Positions 17,469 to 25,990 of a DNA stretch of 64,000 nucleotides are shown piece by piece. Below the pieces are notes generated by a model, which saw only the letters and a program-made list of their open reading frames with translations, had not been told where the DNA came from and did no database searches. Each line of letters starts with the position of its first letter. Within the stretch, counting starts at the first letter, position 1. Position numbers and translations under genes: made by a program. This DNA is from Roseibium sp. MMSF_3412 (GTDB taxonomy: Bacteria; Pseudomonadota; Alphaproteobacteria; Rhizobiales; Stappiaceae): positions 620,001 to 684,000 of the forward strand of contig NZ_JASHJI010000001.1 in the NCBI RefSeq assembly GCF_030733265.1, read 5' to 3'.

Positions 17469-19709
17469 ATGACTCTTCTAGCCACATGTGCCGCCCGATG
17501 CGCGACAGTTCTTGTGATCTGTGCCGCCTGGCCTGCCCAGGCAACCCTGCCGACACCTGATGAAATGTCCGGTGCCGTCGTGGCGCAAGTCGATGGCAAG
17601 GAGGTTCACCTGCCCCTGCTGACGTCCGACTACAGGATCGAGATTGACGGCGACATCGCCCATGTCGAACTGACCCAAACGTTTCTGAACCCGGGCGCTC
17701 GGGCTGTTCATGCAACATATCTGTTTCCCATGAACCAGAAAGCTGCGATCCATGCGATGCGCGTCGATATGGACGGCGAAACACTGGTTGCCCGAATCCG
17801 GGAAAAGGCCGAGGCGGAAGCTGCATTCGAGAAGGCGAAGTCGGCGGGCAAAGGAGCTGCGCTCCTGACCCAGCACAGGCCGAACATGTTCACGCAGGAC
17901 ATCGCACATCTGATGCCCGGACGTCCGGTCAAGATCACACTCGAATACGTTCAGAATGTCGCAAAGATCGACGGCACCTACGAACTGGTGGTCCCGATGG
18001 TTGTCGGGCCGCGATATGAGCGGCAGGGCCTCGACAATCCGGTCAGGCTGTCCAGCTACGACGGCAAAGAAGCGGCGGACGCCGTTCCCTCCGACGATCA
18101 GGTTCCCACCGAAACCGTCTCCGGCTGGAACATCGACAAGCTGCCGGCCTATCCGGCCGTGATCGGCCAGGATGCGCCGAAGACAATCGATCCGGATCGC
18201 GTCGCTCTCAACCTCACACTGACGGCACCCATGCCGATCTCGCATGTCGACAGTCCAACACACGCGCTGACCGTAGACGGTGACCAGGCACAAAAGTCCG
18301 TCCGGTTCACATCGGGAAGGGAAATCGACAATCGCGACTTTGTACTCAGGTACGAGTTGAATTCGGAAAAGGACATTTCCGCCGGTCTCATGTCGCACTT
18401 CGACATCGAACACGGCGGCTATCTTTCTCTCCTCATCGAACCTCCGAAAGTGTCACCGGAGGCAATGATCGGACAGCGCGAGCTTGTCTTTGTCCTCGAC
18501 ACGTCAGGCTCCATGAGAAACCAGCCGATGGCGGCAAGCAAGGCATTCATGACCGCCGCGCTCCAGTCCCTCAGGCCGGACGACTATTTCCGCATCATCA
18601 GTTTTTCGAACAGTACGTCCCATTTCGCCGGCAATTCCCAATTGGCGAGCGCGCAGAACAAGCGGAATGCAATCAGTCACGTAAACGGGCTGAGTGCGGG
18701 CGGCGGCACGGAACTCAACCATGCCCTGAACGCGGCCTTCGACACGCAGCAGCCTGACAACACGATCCGCATCGTCGTCTTTCTGACGGATGGCTATATC
18801 GGCGATGAAAGGAACGTCATCAGATCGATCGCCGACCGCATCGGCAATGCCCGCATCTATTCCTTTGGTGTCGGAAACGCGGTCAATCGCTTCCTCCTTG
18901 AGGCGATGGCCAAGGAGGGCCGAGGCTACGTCCGCTATGTTCCTGTGAACGGGAACTATCGCGAAATAGCCGAGGATTTTGCCTCACAGCTGAAGACGCC
19001 GCTCCTGACAGATATCTCCGTCGACTGGAACGGACTGGCTGTCTCTGAACAGACGCCGGCGAAAATCCCGGATCTGTTTGAAGGCGGCTCCGTGCGCGTT
19101 CTTGGCAAATACGGAAGGGGAGGCAAGCATCGGATTTTTGTCAACGGTACCGTCAATGGCCGTGCGGCGTCTTTACCTCTCGACGTCGATCTTGATGCAG
19201 GTGGAGACGCCGCGGCCACAGGCTCTGAAAAGACATTGCCGCTGATCTGGGCCCGCGAGCAGATCTTCGACAAGAACCGCGCCTACACGATCGGCGGGAG
19301 CGTGGATGAGGGTCTCAAACAGGAGATTACCAGGCTCGGCCTGACATACTCCCTGCAGTCCCGCTTCACATCCTTCGTCGCGATCTCGGAAAGAACGGTC
19401 AACGCCGACCCGGCAAGTGCGCAAAACAAGAGCGTACCGCTGCCTCAGGTTTCGGGCGTTTCCAAATCGGCGTATCCGTCGTTGAACCTGAGCGGCAGCT
19501 CCGCGCCGGAGCCGGAAGGGATTGCAGGCCTGATGCTTGTTCTGCTGGCTCTGGCAGCACGCTTTCGAAAGACCATTGCTGCCATGTTCAAGCGCGGCAG
19601 GCACATTCCGTTCCGTAATCCGCACAGGTTGGCGATGCGGTCTGAGCGGACTACCGACACCACGCTTCCCCGGACGCTCCGGCGGGACAGCTGGTGGCTG
19701 GAAACATGA
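17469..19709 (+). CDS. VIT and VWA domain protein, predicted sole target of the exosortase
   Basis: The ATG at 17469 follows the exosortase stop by 4 nt and gives 746 residues. A signal peptide (TVLVICAAWPAQA) is followed by a VIT domain (about 35-155) and a VWA domain whose MIDAS motif DTSGSM starts at Asp344, with later GGGTEL and FLTDGYIGDE. A C-terminal tripartite signal follows: PEPEG at 680-684, a hydrophobic helix IAGLMLVLLALAA, then RFRK. Oddly, about 46 residues follow the basic cluster, where PEP-CTERM proteins normally end. The product is probably exported, anchored and then cleaved or transferred by the exosortase. The biological role of VIT/VWA targets is unknown. Confidence 0.88.
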   Translation: MTLLATCAARCATVLVICAAWPAQATLPTPDEMSGAVVAQVDGKEVHLPLLTSDYRIEIDGDIAHVELTQTFLNPGARAVHATYLFPMNQKAAIHAMRVDMDGETLVARIREKAEAEAAFEKAKSAGKGAALLTQHRPNMFTQDIAHLMPGRPVKITLEYVQNVAKIDGTYELVVPMVVGPRYERQGLDNPVRLSSYDGKEAADAVPSDDQVPTETVSGWNIDKLPAYPAVIGQDAPKTIDPDRVALNLTLTAPMPISHVDSPTHALTVDGDQAQKSVRFTSGREIDNRDFVLRYELNSEKDISAGLMSHFDIEHGGYLSLLIEPPKVSPEAMIGQRELVFVLDTSGSMRNQPMAASKAFMTAALQSLRPDDYFRIISFSNSTSHFAGNSQLASAQNKRNAISHVNGLSAGGGTELNHALNAAFDTQQPDNTIRIVVFLTDGYIGDERNVIRSIADRIGNARIYSFGVGNAVNRFLLEAMAKEGRGYVRYVPVNGNYREIAEDFASQLKTPLLTDISVDWNGLAVSEQTPAKIPDLFEGGSVRVLGKYGRGGKHRIFVNGTVNGRAASLPLDVDLDAGGDAAATGSEKTLPLIWAREQIFDKNRAYTIGGSVDEGLKQEITRLGLTYSLQSRFTSFVAISERTVNADPASAQNKSVPLPQVSGVSKSAYPSLNLSGSSAPEPEGIAGLMLVLLALAARFRKTIAAMFKRGRHIPFRNPHRLAMRSERTTDTTLPRTLRRDSWWLET

Positions 19710-19805
19710 AACGGCCTCGGTTGTTTCTTAACACCCTGCGTTGATAGTGACACACGCAGAAGTCCCGCATCCAAATACGGAAGCCCTCAAGCCCGGACCG
19801 GTCCA

Positions 19806-20513
19806 TTGCAGTCAAAAACCATACTCGTCGTTGACGATGACCCGAACATCCGCGAGGTGATCTGCTTCGCGCTACAAAAGGCTTCCTATCGCCACGAGGT
19901 CGCGACCGACGGCAAGGAGGCGCTCGACAAGACCGCACTTCATTCGCCGGCACTGATCATTCTCGATATCGGTCTGCCGGAGATGGACGGCCTGGATGTA
20001 TGCCGCGAAATCAGAAAAAGATCTGAGGTGCCGATCCTGTTTCTGTCGGCGCGCGACGATGAAATCGACCGGATCATCGGGCTTGAGCTTGGAGCGGATG
20101 ACTACGTCACCAAACCCTTCAGCCCGCGAGAACTGATCGCACGGGTCGGTGTCATCCTGAAACGCTACGGCGCGCCGCAGACCGCGCAAGCTCCCGAAAA
20201 CCCGATCCTGCAACATGGTGTGCTTGCCCTTGAGAAGGAAGCACGGCAGGTCAGGGTCGGGGATGCCGAGATCGGTCTGACGGCCATCGAGTTCGAAATC
20301 CTGTCCGCACTGATGGACCGGCCCAAGATCGTCTATACGCGCGAGCGCATTCTGGAGAAGGCCTACAAGGACAATATTCACGTTTCAGATCGTACAATCG
20401 ACAGCCATATCCGCAACATCCGGGCCAAGCTTGCGTCTGCCGGATGCGGCGATGCCATCGAGACAGTCCACGGTGTCGGCTTCCGGCTCGGTGCCTGCGA
20501 AAACACAAGCTGA
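19806..20513 (+). CDS. OmpR-family response regulator, dedicated to the exosortase system
   Basis: The 235-residue protein starts at TTG (19806), the only start that gives a normal receiver N-terminus (KTILVVDDDPNIREV). The receiver has the phospho-acceptor Asp54 in ILDIGLPEMDG and the lysine in DDYVTKPFSPREL. The C-terminal winged helix contains IGLTAIEFEILSALMDRPKIVYTRERIL and TIDSHIRNIRAKL. It lies 96 bp after the VIT/VWA gene and 12 bp before the histidine kinase. By analogy with the dedicated regulator pair of marine sortase systems, it probably controls this cassette. Confidence 0.9.
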   Translation: MQSKTILVVDDDPNIREVICFALQKASYRHEVATDGKEALDKTALHSPALIILDIGLPEMDGLDVCREIRKRSEVPILFLSARDDEIDRIIGLELGADDYVTKPFSPRELIARVGVILKRYGAPQTAQAPENPILQHGVLALEKEARQVRVGDAEIGLTAIEFEILSALMDRPKIVYTRERILEKAYKDNIHVSDRTIDSHIRNIRAKLASAGCGDAIETVHGVGFRLGACENTS

Positions 20514-20525
20514 CCCCGAGGCCGG

Positions 20526-22148
20526 ATGAAAGTCTCCAGCTCATTTCGAAACCGTTGGCGACCACCCCTCAGTCTGGTGATCGCGCTGGTCCTGGGGATC
20601 ATGCTGCTCGTCCCCCTTGGCGGGATCGTGTTTTTCCGCGTCTATGAAAACCAGTTGATCCAGACCACGGAAGGCGAGCTCATCGCGCAGTCGGCCGCAA
20701 TTGCGGCCGTCACCGCACAATATCTGACACAGCAAGGTGGTGACACGCTGCCTCTTGGACCCGTTGCCCGGCCGCCCTCGCCCTATTCCACAGGGCTGCT
20801 GTCCTCCTCCGTGCGCAGCTATGAAAACCGGCCAGCGGGAGGCTGGACGCCGCAGCTGCCCGTCCTGGATCTCAACCGGAATGCGGTGCTTCCCTCGCGC
20901 CCCGATCCGATCGCATCCAACCTTGAAATCCATCCGGCCTATGCGGCGGCTGGCAAGGCGATCGAGCCGGTGCTGAAAGGCACACAGAAGCTGACGCTCG
21001 CCGGTTTCAGGGTGCTCGATCCGAACGGGACCATCATCGCGGGACGGGACGACACCGGGCTTTCACTTGCGCATGTGGCGGAAGTCGAAAACGCGATGGC
21101 CGGACGCTACGCCAGCGTACTGCGCGAACGCGTCGTCCAGAACCCACAGCCGATCTATTCCATCAGCCGCGGCACCAGCGTGCGGGTGTTTACCGCCCTG
21201 CCGATCCTGATCGACAACCGGGTTGCAGGCATCGTCTATGCCTCGCGCACACCAAGCAACATCCTGAGGGAAATGTTTCTCAAATGGGAAACAGTCGCCC
21301 TGGTTCTCGCATTCGTGCTGAGCGCGACATTCGTGGTCGGCTTCATATTTGCGCGCGGGATTGCCGGCCCGATCAAGGCGCTCACGGACCGTTCCCTGAA
21401 GATCGGCCGTGGAGACCGCAGCGCCCTGGAACCGCTGCGCATCCACGGCAACCGGGAGATCCACGCCCTGTCGACCAGCATGCTGGAGACGTCGCGAAAA
21501 CTGTTTGACAGGAATGAGTACATCAACACCTTCGCCAACCACGTGACCCACGAATTGAAGACGCCGCTGACCGCGATACAGGGTGCCGCGGAACTGCTCA
21601 GAGATGGCGGGGCCGAGTTGAGCACCGCCGAGCGGGAAAAGTTTTTGAAGAACATCCTGAACGACACGGAACGGGCCTCGCGCCTTTTGAACAGGCTGCG
21701 CGAACTCGCCCGGGCCGACAGCGTGACAATCGGCGGTTCTTGCGAGCTGCCGGCTGTTCTGGAGGACATTCAAGGCAAGTTCGAGGACATTGAAATTGTG
21801 GCAGAGGGAGATCACAGCCTGCCGCTGTCTGCCGAGAATGCACGCATTGTGCTTGAAAACATGATCGACAACTCCGCCCGGCACGGCGCAAGCAAGATCG
21901 TGTTTTCGCTGAAGCAGGTGGCAAAGGGTCAACAGCTTCTGATCAGCGACAACGGAAACGGCATCTCGGCAGGAAACCAGGATCAGATATTCGATCTCTT
22001 TTTCACGACGCGCCGCGCAAGCGGCGGCACCGGAATGGGCCTCGGGATCATCCAGGCTCTGCTGAAGGCGCACAGTGCATCAATCGCACTGATTCCGAGC
22101 GAGAAAGGCGCCTGCTTTGAACTCCACTTTCCAGACACGGGGAAGTGA
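20526..22148 (+). CDS. Membrane sensor histidine kinase, partner of the adjacent response regulator
   Basis: The 540-residue kinase has an N-terminal membrane helix (LVIALVLGIMLLVPLGGIVFF), a periplasmic sensor of about 230 residues, a second helix (VALVLAFVLSATFVVGFIFA) and a HAMP-like linker. The HisKA H-box NHVTHELKTPLTAIQG has His342. The ATPase domain shows N-box MIDNSARHGA, DNGNGIS and GTGMGLGI. It starts 12 bp after the response regulator stop. Periplasmic sensing fits a role in monitoring surface-protein sorting or envelope state. The signal is unknown. Confidence 0.9.
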   Translation: MKVSSSFRNRWRPPLSLVIALVLGIMLLVPLGGIVFFRVYENQLIQTTEGELIAQSAAIAAVTAQYLTQQGGDTLPLGPVARPPSPYSTGLLSSSVRSYENRPAGGWTPQLPVLDLNRNAVLPSRPDPIASNLEIHPAYAAAGKAIEPVLKGTQKLTLAGFRVLDPNGTIIAGRDDTGLSLAHVAEVENAMAGRYASVLRERVVQNPQPIYSISRGTSVRVFTALPILIDNRVAGIVYASRTPSNILREMFLKWETVALVLAFVLSATFVVGFIFARGIAGPIKALTDRSLKIGRGDRSALEPLRIHGNREIHALSTSMLETSRKLFDRNEYINTFANHVTHELKTPLTAIQGAAELLRDGGAELSTAEREKFLKNILNDTERASRLLNRLRELARADSVTIGGSCELPAVLEDIQGKFEDIEIVAEGDHSLPLSAENARIVLENMIDNSARHGASKIVFSLKQVAKGQQLLISDNGNGISAGNQDQIFDLFFTTRRASGGTGMGLGIIQALLKAHSASIALIPSEKGACFELHFPDTGK

Positions 22149-22164
22149 CTGAAAGCTCCGGCGT

Positions 22165-22202
22165 TTGCTTAATCTTAAGCACGTCCCTTATGCCTTGCTT
22201 AA
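22165..22202. repeat. Direct repeat TTGCTTAA x2, 30-bp phase, with a TGCTTAA/TTAAGCA palindrome
   Basis: TTGCTTAA occurs at 22165-22172 and 22195-22202, about three helical turns apart. The first copy overlaps a perfect inverted repeat (TGCTTAA at 22166-22172, TTAAGCA at 22175-22181). The block lies between the kinase stop and the membrane spermidine-synthase-like gene. OmpR-family regulators usually bind direct repeats, so this may be a site for the adjacent response regulator. A weaker TTTCTTAA is at 19724, before the regulator gene. Confidence 0.4.
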
Positions 22203-22249
22203 CTTCAGCTTCGTAGTCTCTACCCGAGTATCTTTGTGGGGAAGACACG

Positions 22250-24550
22250 ATGCAACAGTCGCAGCAGACTTCGCTCCCGGCGGGCGAAGGCGGGCAATTC
22301 GGCATTGCCATTCCGGTGCTGCAGGTCTTTGCAGGCACCCTGTTCCTGAGCGCGTTCCTGCTTTTCTCCGTCCAGCCTTTCTTCTCCAAACTGGTCTTGC
22401 CGAAGCTCGGTGGCTCTCCGGGTGTCTGGTCCGTCGCCATGGTCTTCTTCCAGAGCGTTCTGCTTCTGGGATACACCTACGCGCATTTGCTGACGCGCTA
22501 CCTCAAGACAAAACATGCGATGCTCGTTCACGCGCTTGTCCTGTTGTCCGCATGTCTGTTCCTGCCGCTCGGGATCGCAAGCGGGTGGGACACACCGCCA
22601 GCCGAATATCAGGAGATCTGGCTGCTTGGATTGTTCGCCGTTTCCGTCGGATTGCCGTTTTTTGCCGTCTCCGCGAATGCACCTTTGCTGCAGGCCTGGT
22701 TCACGCAAACCGGCCACAAACATGCCGCCGATCCCTATTTCCTTTACGGTGCGAGCAATATCGGTAGTTTCGCGTCGCTCTATCTTTACATTCTCGTGCT
22801 GGAACCGGCTCTGAAACTCGGAACGCAGTCGCTGCTCTGGACCGCCGGATATCTTGGCCTGATCGTTTCGATCCTGCTTTGCGCCGCCGCAGTCCTTCGC
22901 CGGCCGCAATCCGCGCCGGCCGGCCAATCCGGCAACAACGCCAGTGACGGCCCGTCCCCCGCAAAACCCATTCCGGCAAGGCGGATCCTTGTCTATCTCG
23001 GCCTTGCCGCAGTGCCCTCGGCCCTGACGATTGCACTTACCGCGCATATCGCTGTCGACATCGCCTCCGCGCCCTTCATGTGGGTGGTGCCACTGTCGCT
23101 GTTCCTGCTGACCTTCGTGATCGCTTTCAAAACCAGACCGCTCATCTCCGTTGAATTCCTCTCCGGCCTCCTGCCGTTCGCAGCGATCCTCGCGGCAACG
23201 GTGATCTTTCTGCCCAAGATCCTGCCGCTCACCTTCAGTCTCGGCGCCAATCTGGTGGTCTACTTCATCGCGGTGCTCTTTTGCCATGCGCGCCTCTACC
23301 AGTTGCGTCCGCACGCAAGCCAGCTGACCGCCTTCTATCTGTGGATGTCGGTCGGGGGCGTCCTCGGCGGCATCTTCGCAGGTCTCATCGCACCCAACAT
23401 CTTCGATTGGGTCGCGGAGTATCCGATGCTGATGCTGGCGGCGCTGTTCCTGCTGCCGCTCAAGAACGGTGCCACGTCCGCCTCCGTGTCGAAGACGATT
23501 GCCTTTGGCGCCGCGTTGACTTTTCTCTTCTGGATCGGCCTCACGCGCGGTTGGATACCCGATGTCCAAAGGCATGAGGTGATCGTCGTCCTGATCATCA
23601 CACTGGTGGTTTTCGCCGCACTTGCCCAACTCAAACGGCAGGCAATCGCGCACATCCTTCTTGTTCTGACCGTGCCGCTGGTCCTGCTGCTTCAGCTTCA
23701 CCCGAGCATCGTTCACACCGAGCGTTCGTTCTTCGGTGTCGTGAAGGTCAAGGACACGGATGACGGCGCCTATCGCCGGATGGTCCACGGCACAACCGTT
23801 CACGGCAGCATCGCGATGAGCGCCTTCGAGGCCGAGAACGGCGAAGGTTCGCCCGAACCCCTCGCCTACTATCACGAGACAGGCGAGATGGCGGCAACGC
23901 TTCATGCGGCGCGAGCCTCCACAAGCGGGGCGCTCGGACATATCGGCGTCGTCGGTTTGGGAACGGGAAGCTTCCTGTGCCACCGCAATGCCGGCGAAAC
24001 CTGGACGGTCTACGAAATCGACAAGTCGGTGATAGATGTTGCCTCCAACCCATCCTATTTCCGCTTCATCTCCGACTGCGGTCCGGACACGAAGATGGTT
24101 CTGGGAGATGCCCGGCTCACGCTGGATGCGGAACCGGACCGCAAGTTCGACTATCTTCTGATCGATGCCTTTTCTTCGGACTCCATTCCCGTGCACCTGA
24201 TGACACGCGAAGCCATCAATCTGTTTTTCTCGAAAATCGGCGAAAACGGTCTCCTGGCCATGCATATCTCGAACAGATATCTCGAACTGGCCAGCGTTCT
24301 GGCAGCCATCGCGGAGATCGACGGATATGCCATACGTTTCGCGTCATACGGGGCCGATCAAAATCCGGACCGGCCCGAGCAGGTCTTCAAGGCGAATGTG
24401 ATGGTTTTTGCCCGCGACGAAGCCGATCTCGGGCCACTGCTTGATGACGTCAGATGGCAACCCGTTTCCGCAAACGGTACGGCCCCCTGGACAGACGACT
24501 ATTCAAATATCGTCGGTGCGATCATCCGGCACGAGTCCGGCAAGGACTGA
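22250..24550 (+). CDS. Membrane-fused spermidine-synthase-like protein (MFS/SpdSyn fusion)
   Basis: The 766-residue protein has an N-terminal multi-helix membrane region (about 13 segments to residue 480; FLSAFLLFSVQPFFSKLVLPKLGGSPGVWSVAM in two runs) and a C-terminal soluble domain with the methyltransferase-like SAM site VVGLGTGSF near residue 567, VYEIDKSVID and LIDAFSSDSIPVHLMT. This architecture is widespread and uncharacterised; the soluble part resembles polyamine aminopropyltransferases but usually lacks proof of activity. It follows the exosortase two-component pair on the same strand with a 101-bp gap bearing repeats. Membership in that system is plausible but unproven. Confidence 0.82.
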   Translation: MQQSQQTSLPAGEGGQFGIAIPVLQVFAGTLFLSAFLLFSVQPFFSKLVLPKLGGSPGVWSVAMVFFQSVLLLGYTYAHLLTRYLKTKHAMLVHALVLLSACLFLPLGIASGWDTPPAEYQEIWLLGLFAVSVGLPFFAVSANAPLLQAWFTQTGHKHAADPYFLYGASNIGSFASLYLYILVLEPALKLGTQSLLWTAGYLGLIVSILLCAAAVLRRPQSAPAGQSGNNASDGPSPAKPIPARRILVYLGLAAVPSALTIALTAHIAVDIASAPFMWVVPLSLFLLTFVIAFKTRPLISVEFLSGLLPFAAILAATVIFLPKILPLTFSLGANLVVYFIAVLFCHARLYQLRPHASQLTAFYLWMSVGGVLGGIFAGLIAPNIFDWVAEYPMLMLAALFLLPLKNGATSASVSKTIAFGAALTFLFWIGLTRGWIPDVQRHEVIVVLIITLVVFAALAQLKRQAIAHILLVLTVPLVLLLQLHPSIVHTERSFFGVVKVKDTDDGAYRRMVHGTTVHGSIAMSAFEAENGEGSPEPLAYYHETGEMAATLHAARASTSGALGHIGVVGLGTGSFLCHRNAGETWTVYEIDKSVIDVASNPSYFRFISDCGPDTKMVLGDARLTLDAEPDRKFDYLLIDAFSSDSIPVHLMTREAINLFFSKIGENGLLAMHISNRYLELASVLAAIAEIDGYAIRFASYGADQNPDRPEQVFKANVMVFARDEADLGPLLDDVRWQPVSANGTAPWTDDYSNIVGAIIRHESGKD

Positions 24551-24557
24551 GGCGCGA

Positions 24558-24591
24558 AAGGCCCGGCTGCAGCATACTGCAACCGGGCCTT
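24558..24591. terminator. Hairpin between convergent genes, probable bidirectional terminator
   Basis: AAGGCCCGG (24558-24566) pairs with CCGGGCCTT (24583-24591), with an inner TGCA/TGCA pairing. It lies 8 bp after the stop of the membrane spermidine-synthase-like gene and 70 bp beyond the convergent DUF934 stop. There is no long T run, so termination efficiency is uncertain. Confidence 0.55.
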
Positions 24592-24661
24592 CCACCAATT
24601 CAAACACCGGCGAGGGAAACGGGACGCATTGTTTCCGGGACGCCGGGCTCCAAGTCGATAT

Positions 24662-25195
24662 CTACTCCGCCGCGACGGCAACGTCCCTGAAAGAGCGGCG
24701 CGCCCAGGGGCGTGTGCCGACCGGAATTTCTTCGACGGTACCAACGGGCTGGAGGTACTTGGTCACTTCCGGCCATTCACCGGCCTTGAGCGCTTTCAAG
24801 ACTTCCGGTTTGGAAATCTCGAACGAGGACACGCCACAGCGGCGCGCCAGCGGCACCTGGTCGAGGATGTATTTTCCGGCAGCGCGAATGTCGCCCTGGT
24901 AGCCGATCTGCTCGCGCAGGACACGTGCTGCGGAAAATCCGCGCCCGTCTGCGAAGCTCGGGAAATCAACGGCGACATAAGCGAGCCGGCCGAGGAACGG
25001 CGCGATCTGTTCGACATCGTCACCGGCTTCAACGAGAACAGCGGTTTCCGCGTTGCGGCCCAGGTAGTCCTCGGCCGCCTCCAGAAAGAGGCTCTGGGGC
25101 ACAAGCGCGTCGCCCTCCACCGAGACACCCGTCTCGGCATCCACCCTGGTCCAGTTCTCTTCGACGAATTCGCCGTCTTTGTAAATCGTGGTCAT
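24662..25195 (-). CDS. DUF934 domain protein of the sulfate assimilation cluster
   Basis: The 177-residue protein begins MTTIYKDGEFVEENWTRV and contains LAYVAVDFPSFADGRGFSAARVLREQIGYQGDIRAAGKYILDQVPLARRCG in consecutive blocks, the hallmark of DUF934, a family found beside cysI and cysH in proteobacteria. It is the last gene of the minus-strand cysG-DUF2849-cysI-cysH-DUF934 cluster, 33 bp after cysH. It is thought to be an accessory factor for sulfite reductase or APS reductase; its mechanism is not known. A typical length and intact start support a functional gene. Confidence 0.88.
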   Translation of the reverse strand: MTTIYKDGEFVEENWTRVDAETGVSVEGDALVPQSLFLEAAEDYLGRNAETAVLVEAGDDVEQIAPFLGRLAYVAVDFPSFADGRGFSAARVLREQIGYQGDIRAAGKYILDQVPLARRCGVSSFEISKPEVLKALKAGEWPEVTKYLQPVGTVEEIPVGTRPWARRSFRDVAVAAE

Positions 25196-25228
25196 GTTCT
25201 GCGTCCTCGGTTCCAGTAAATGCAGCGG

Positions 25229-25990
25229 TCAGATGCCGCTGCCGTCAATTTCCTTGCCATGGGTCGGCCAGTGAATGCCGCATTCGGTCTTGTCCTGTCC
25301 GCGCCAGCGGCCTGCACGCGGGTCCTCACCCGGGGCAACCTTGCTCGTGCAGGGCAGGCAGCCGATCGAGGGGTAGCCCTGGGCAACAAGCGGATGCGGC
25401 GGCAAGTCGTGCGCGCGTGCGTAGTCCAGCACTTCAGCAGCAGACCAGTCCGCCAGCGGGTTCACCTTCACCCGGCCGGCGTCTATCTCGAAGTTTTCAA
25501 GACTTGCCCGGGTCGAGCTCTGATGCCGCTTACGGCCGGAAATCCAGGCTTCAAATCCGCCAAGCGCACGCTCAAGCGGCACGACCTTGCGAATATGACA
25601 GCAGGCATCCGTGTCCGACATCCACAGCATTCCCGCCGGGTCCTTGTCCGCGAGATCATCCTTCGTCGGCTTGAAGGTGCGCACGTCGGTCAGCCCCAGC
25701 TTGTCGATCAGGTCGTCGCGGTAGAGAAGCGTCGCCGGGAACAGCTTCACCGTGTCGACAAAGAGCACCGGCGTCGACGGATCAATCTGCGCGACCATGT
25801 GCAGAAGCACGGCCGAATCGGCCCCAAAGCTGGAGACCATGGCAATGTCCCCGGCAAACTGGTGCCGGATCGCGCCCATCAGGATCTCCTGCGCCGACGC
25901 ATCCTCGTACTGGGCGTTCAGTGCGGCAACTTCCGCCTGCAATCCCAGTTCAGGATCCACCCCCAGAGAGAAGGTCTCATGCAGCGCCAT
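25229..25990 (-). CDS. cysH: Assimilatory adenylylsulfate (APS) reductase
   Basis: The start is at MALHETF (25990), overlapping the sulfite reductase stop by 14 nt; the longer open frame lacks homology. The 253-residue enzyme has the PP-loop-like SSFGADSAVLL (53-63). Two cysteine pairs, Cys130-Cys131 (DACCHIRK) and Cys211/Cys214 (GCLPC), ligate the 4Fe-4S cluster that marks APS-type rather than PAPS-type reductases. The catalytic ECGIH motif has Cys237. It reduces activated sulfate to sulfite using thioredoxin or glutathione. It is translationally coupled to the sulfite reductase gene. Confidence 0.93.
   Translation of the reverse strand: MALHETFSLGVDPELGLQAEVAALNAQYEDASAQEILMGAIRHQFAGDIAMVSSFGADSAVLLHMVAQIDPSTPVLFVDTVKLFPATLLYRDDLIDKLGLTDVRTFKPTKDDLADKDPAGMLWMSDTDACCHIRKVVPLERALGGFEAWISGRKRHQSSTRASLENFEIDAGRVKVNPLADWSAAEVLDYARAHDLPPHPLVAQGYPSIGCLPCTSKVAPGEDPRAGRWRGQDKTECGIHWPTHGKEIDGSGI

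Noticed and set aside
22220-24265. 681-codon open frame on the minus strand
   Set aside because: Antisense to the membrane spermidine-synthase-like gene, with a charged low-complexity product typical of GC-rich shadow frames.
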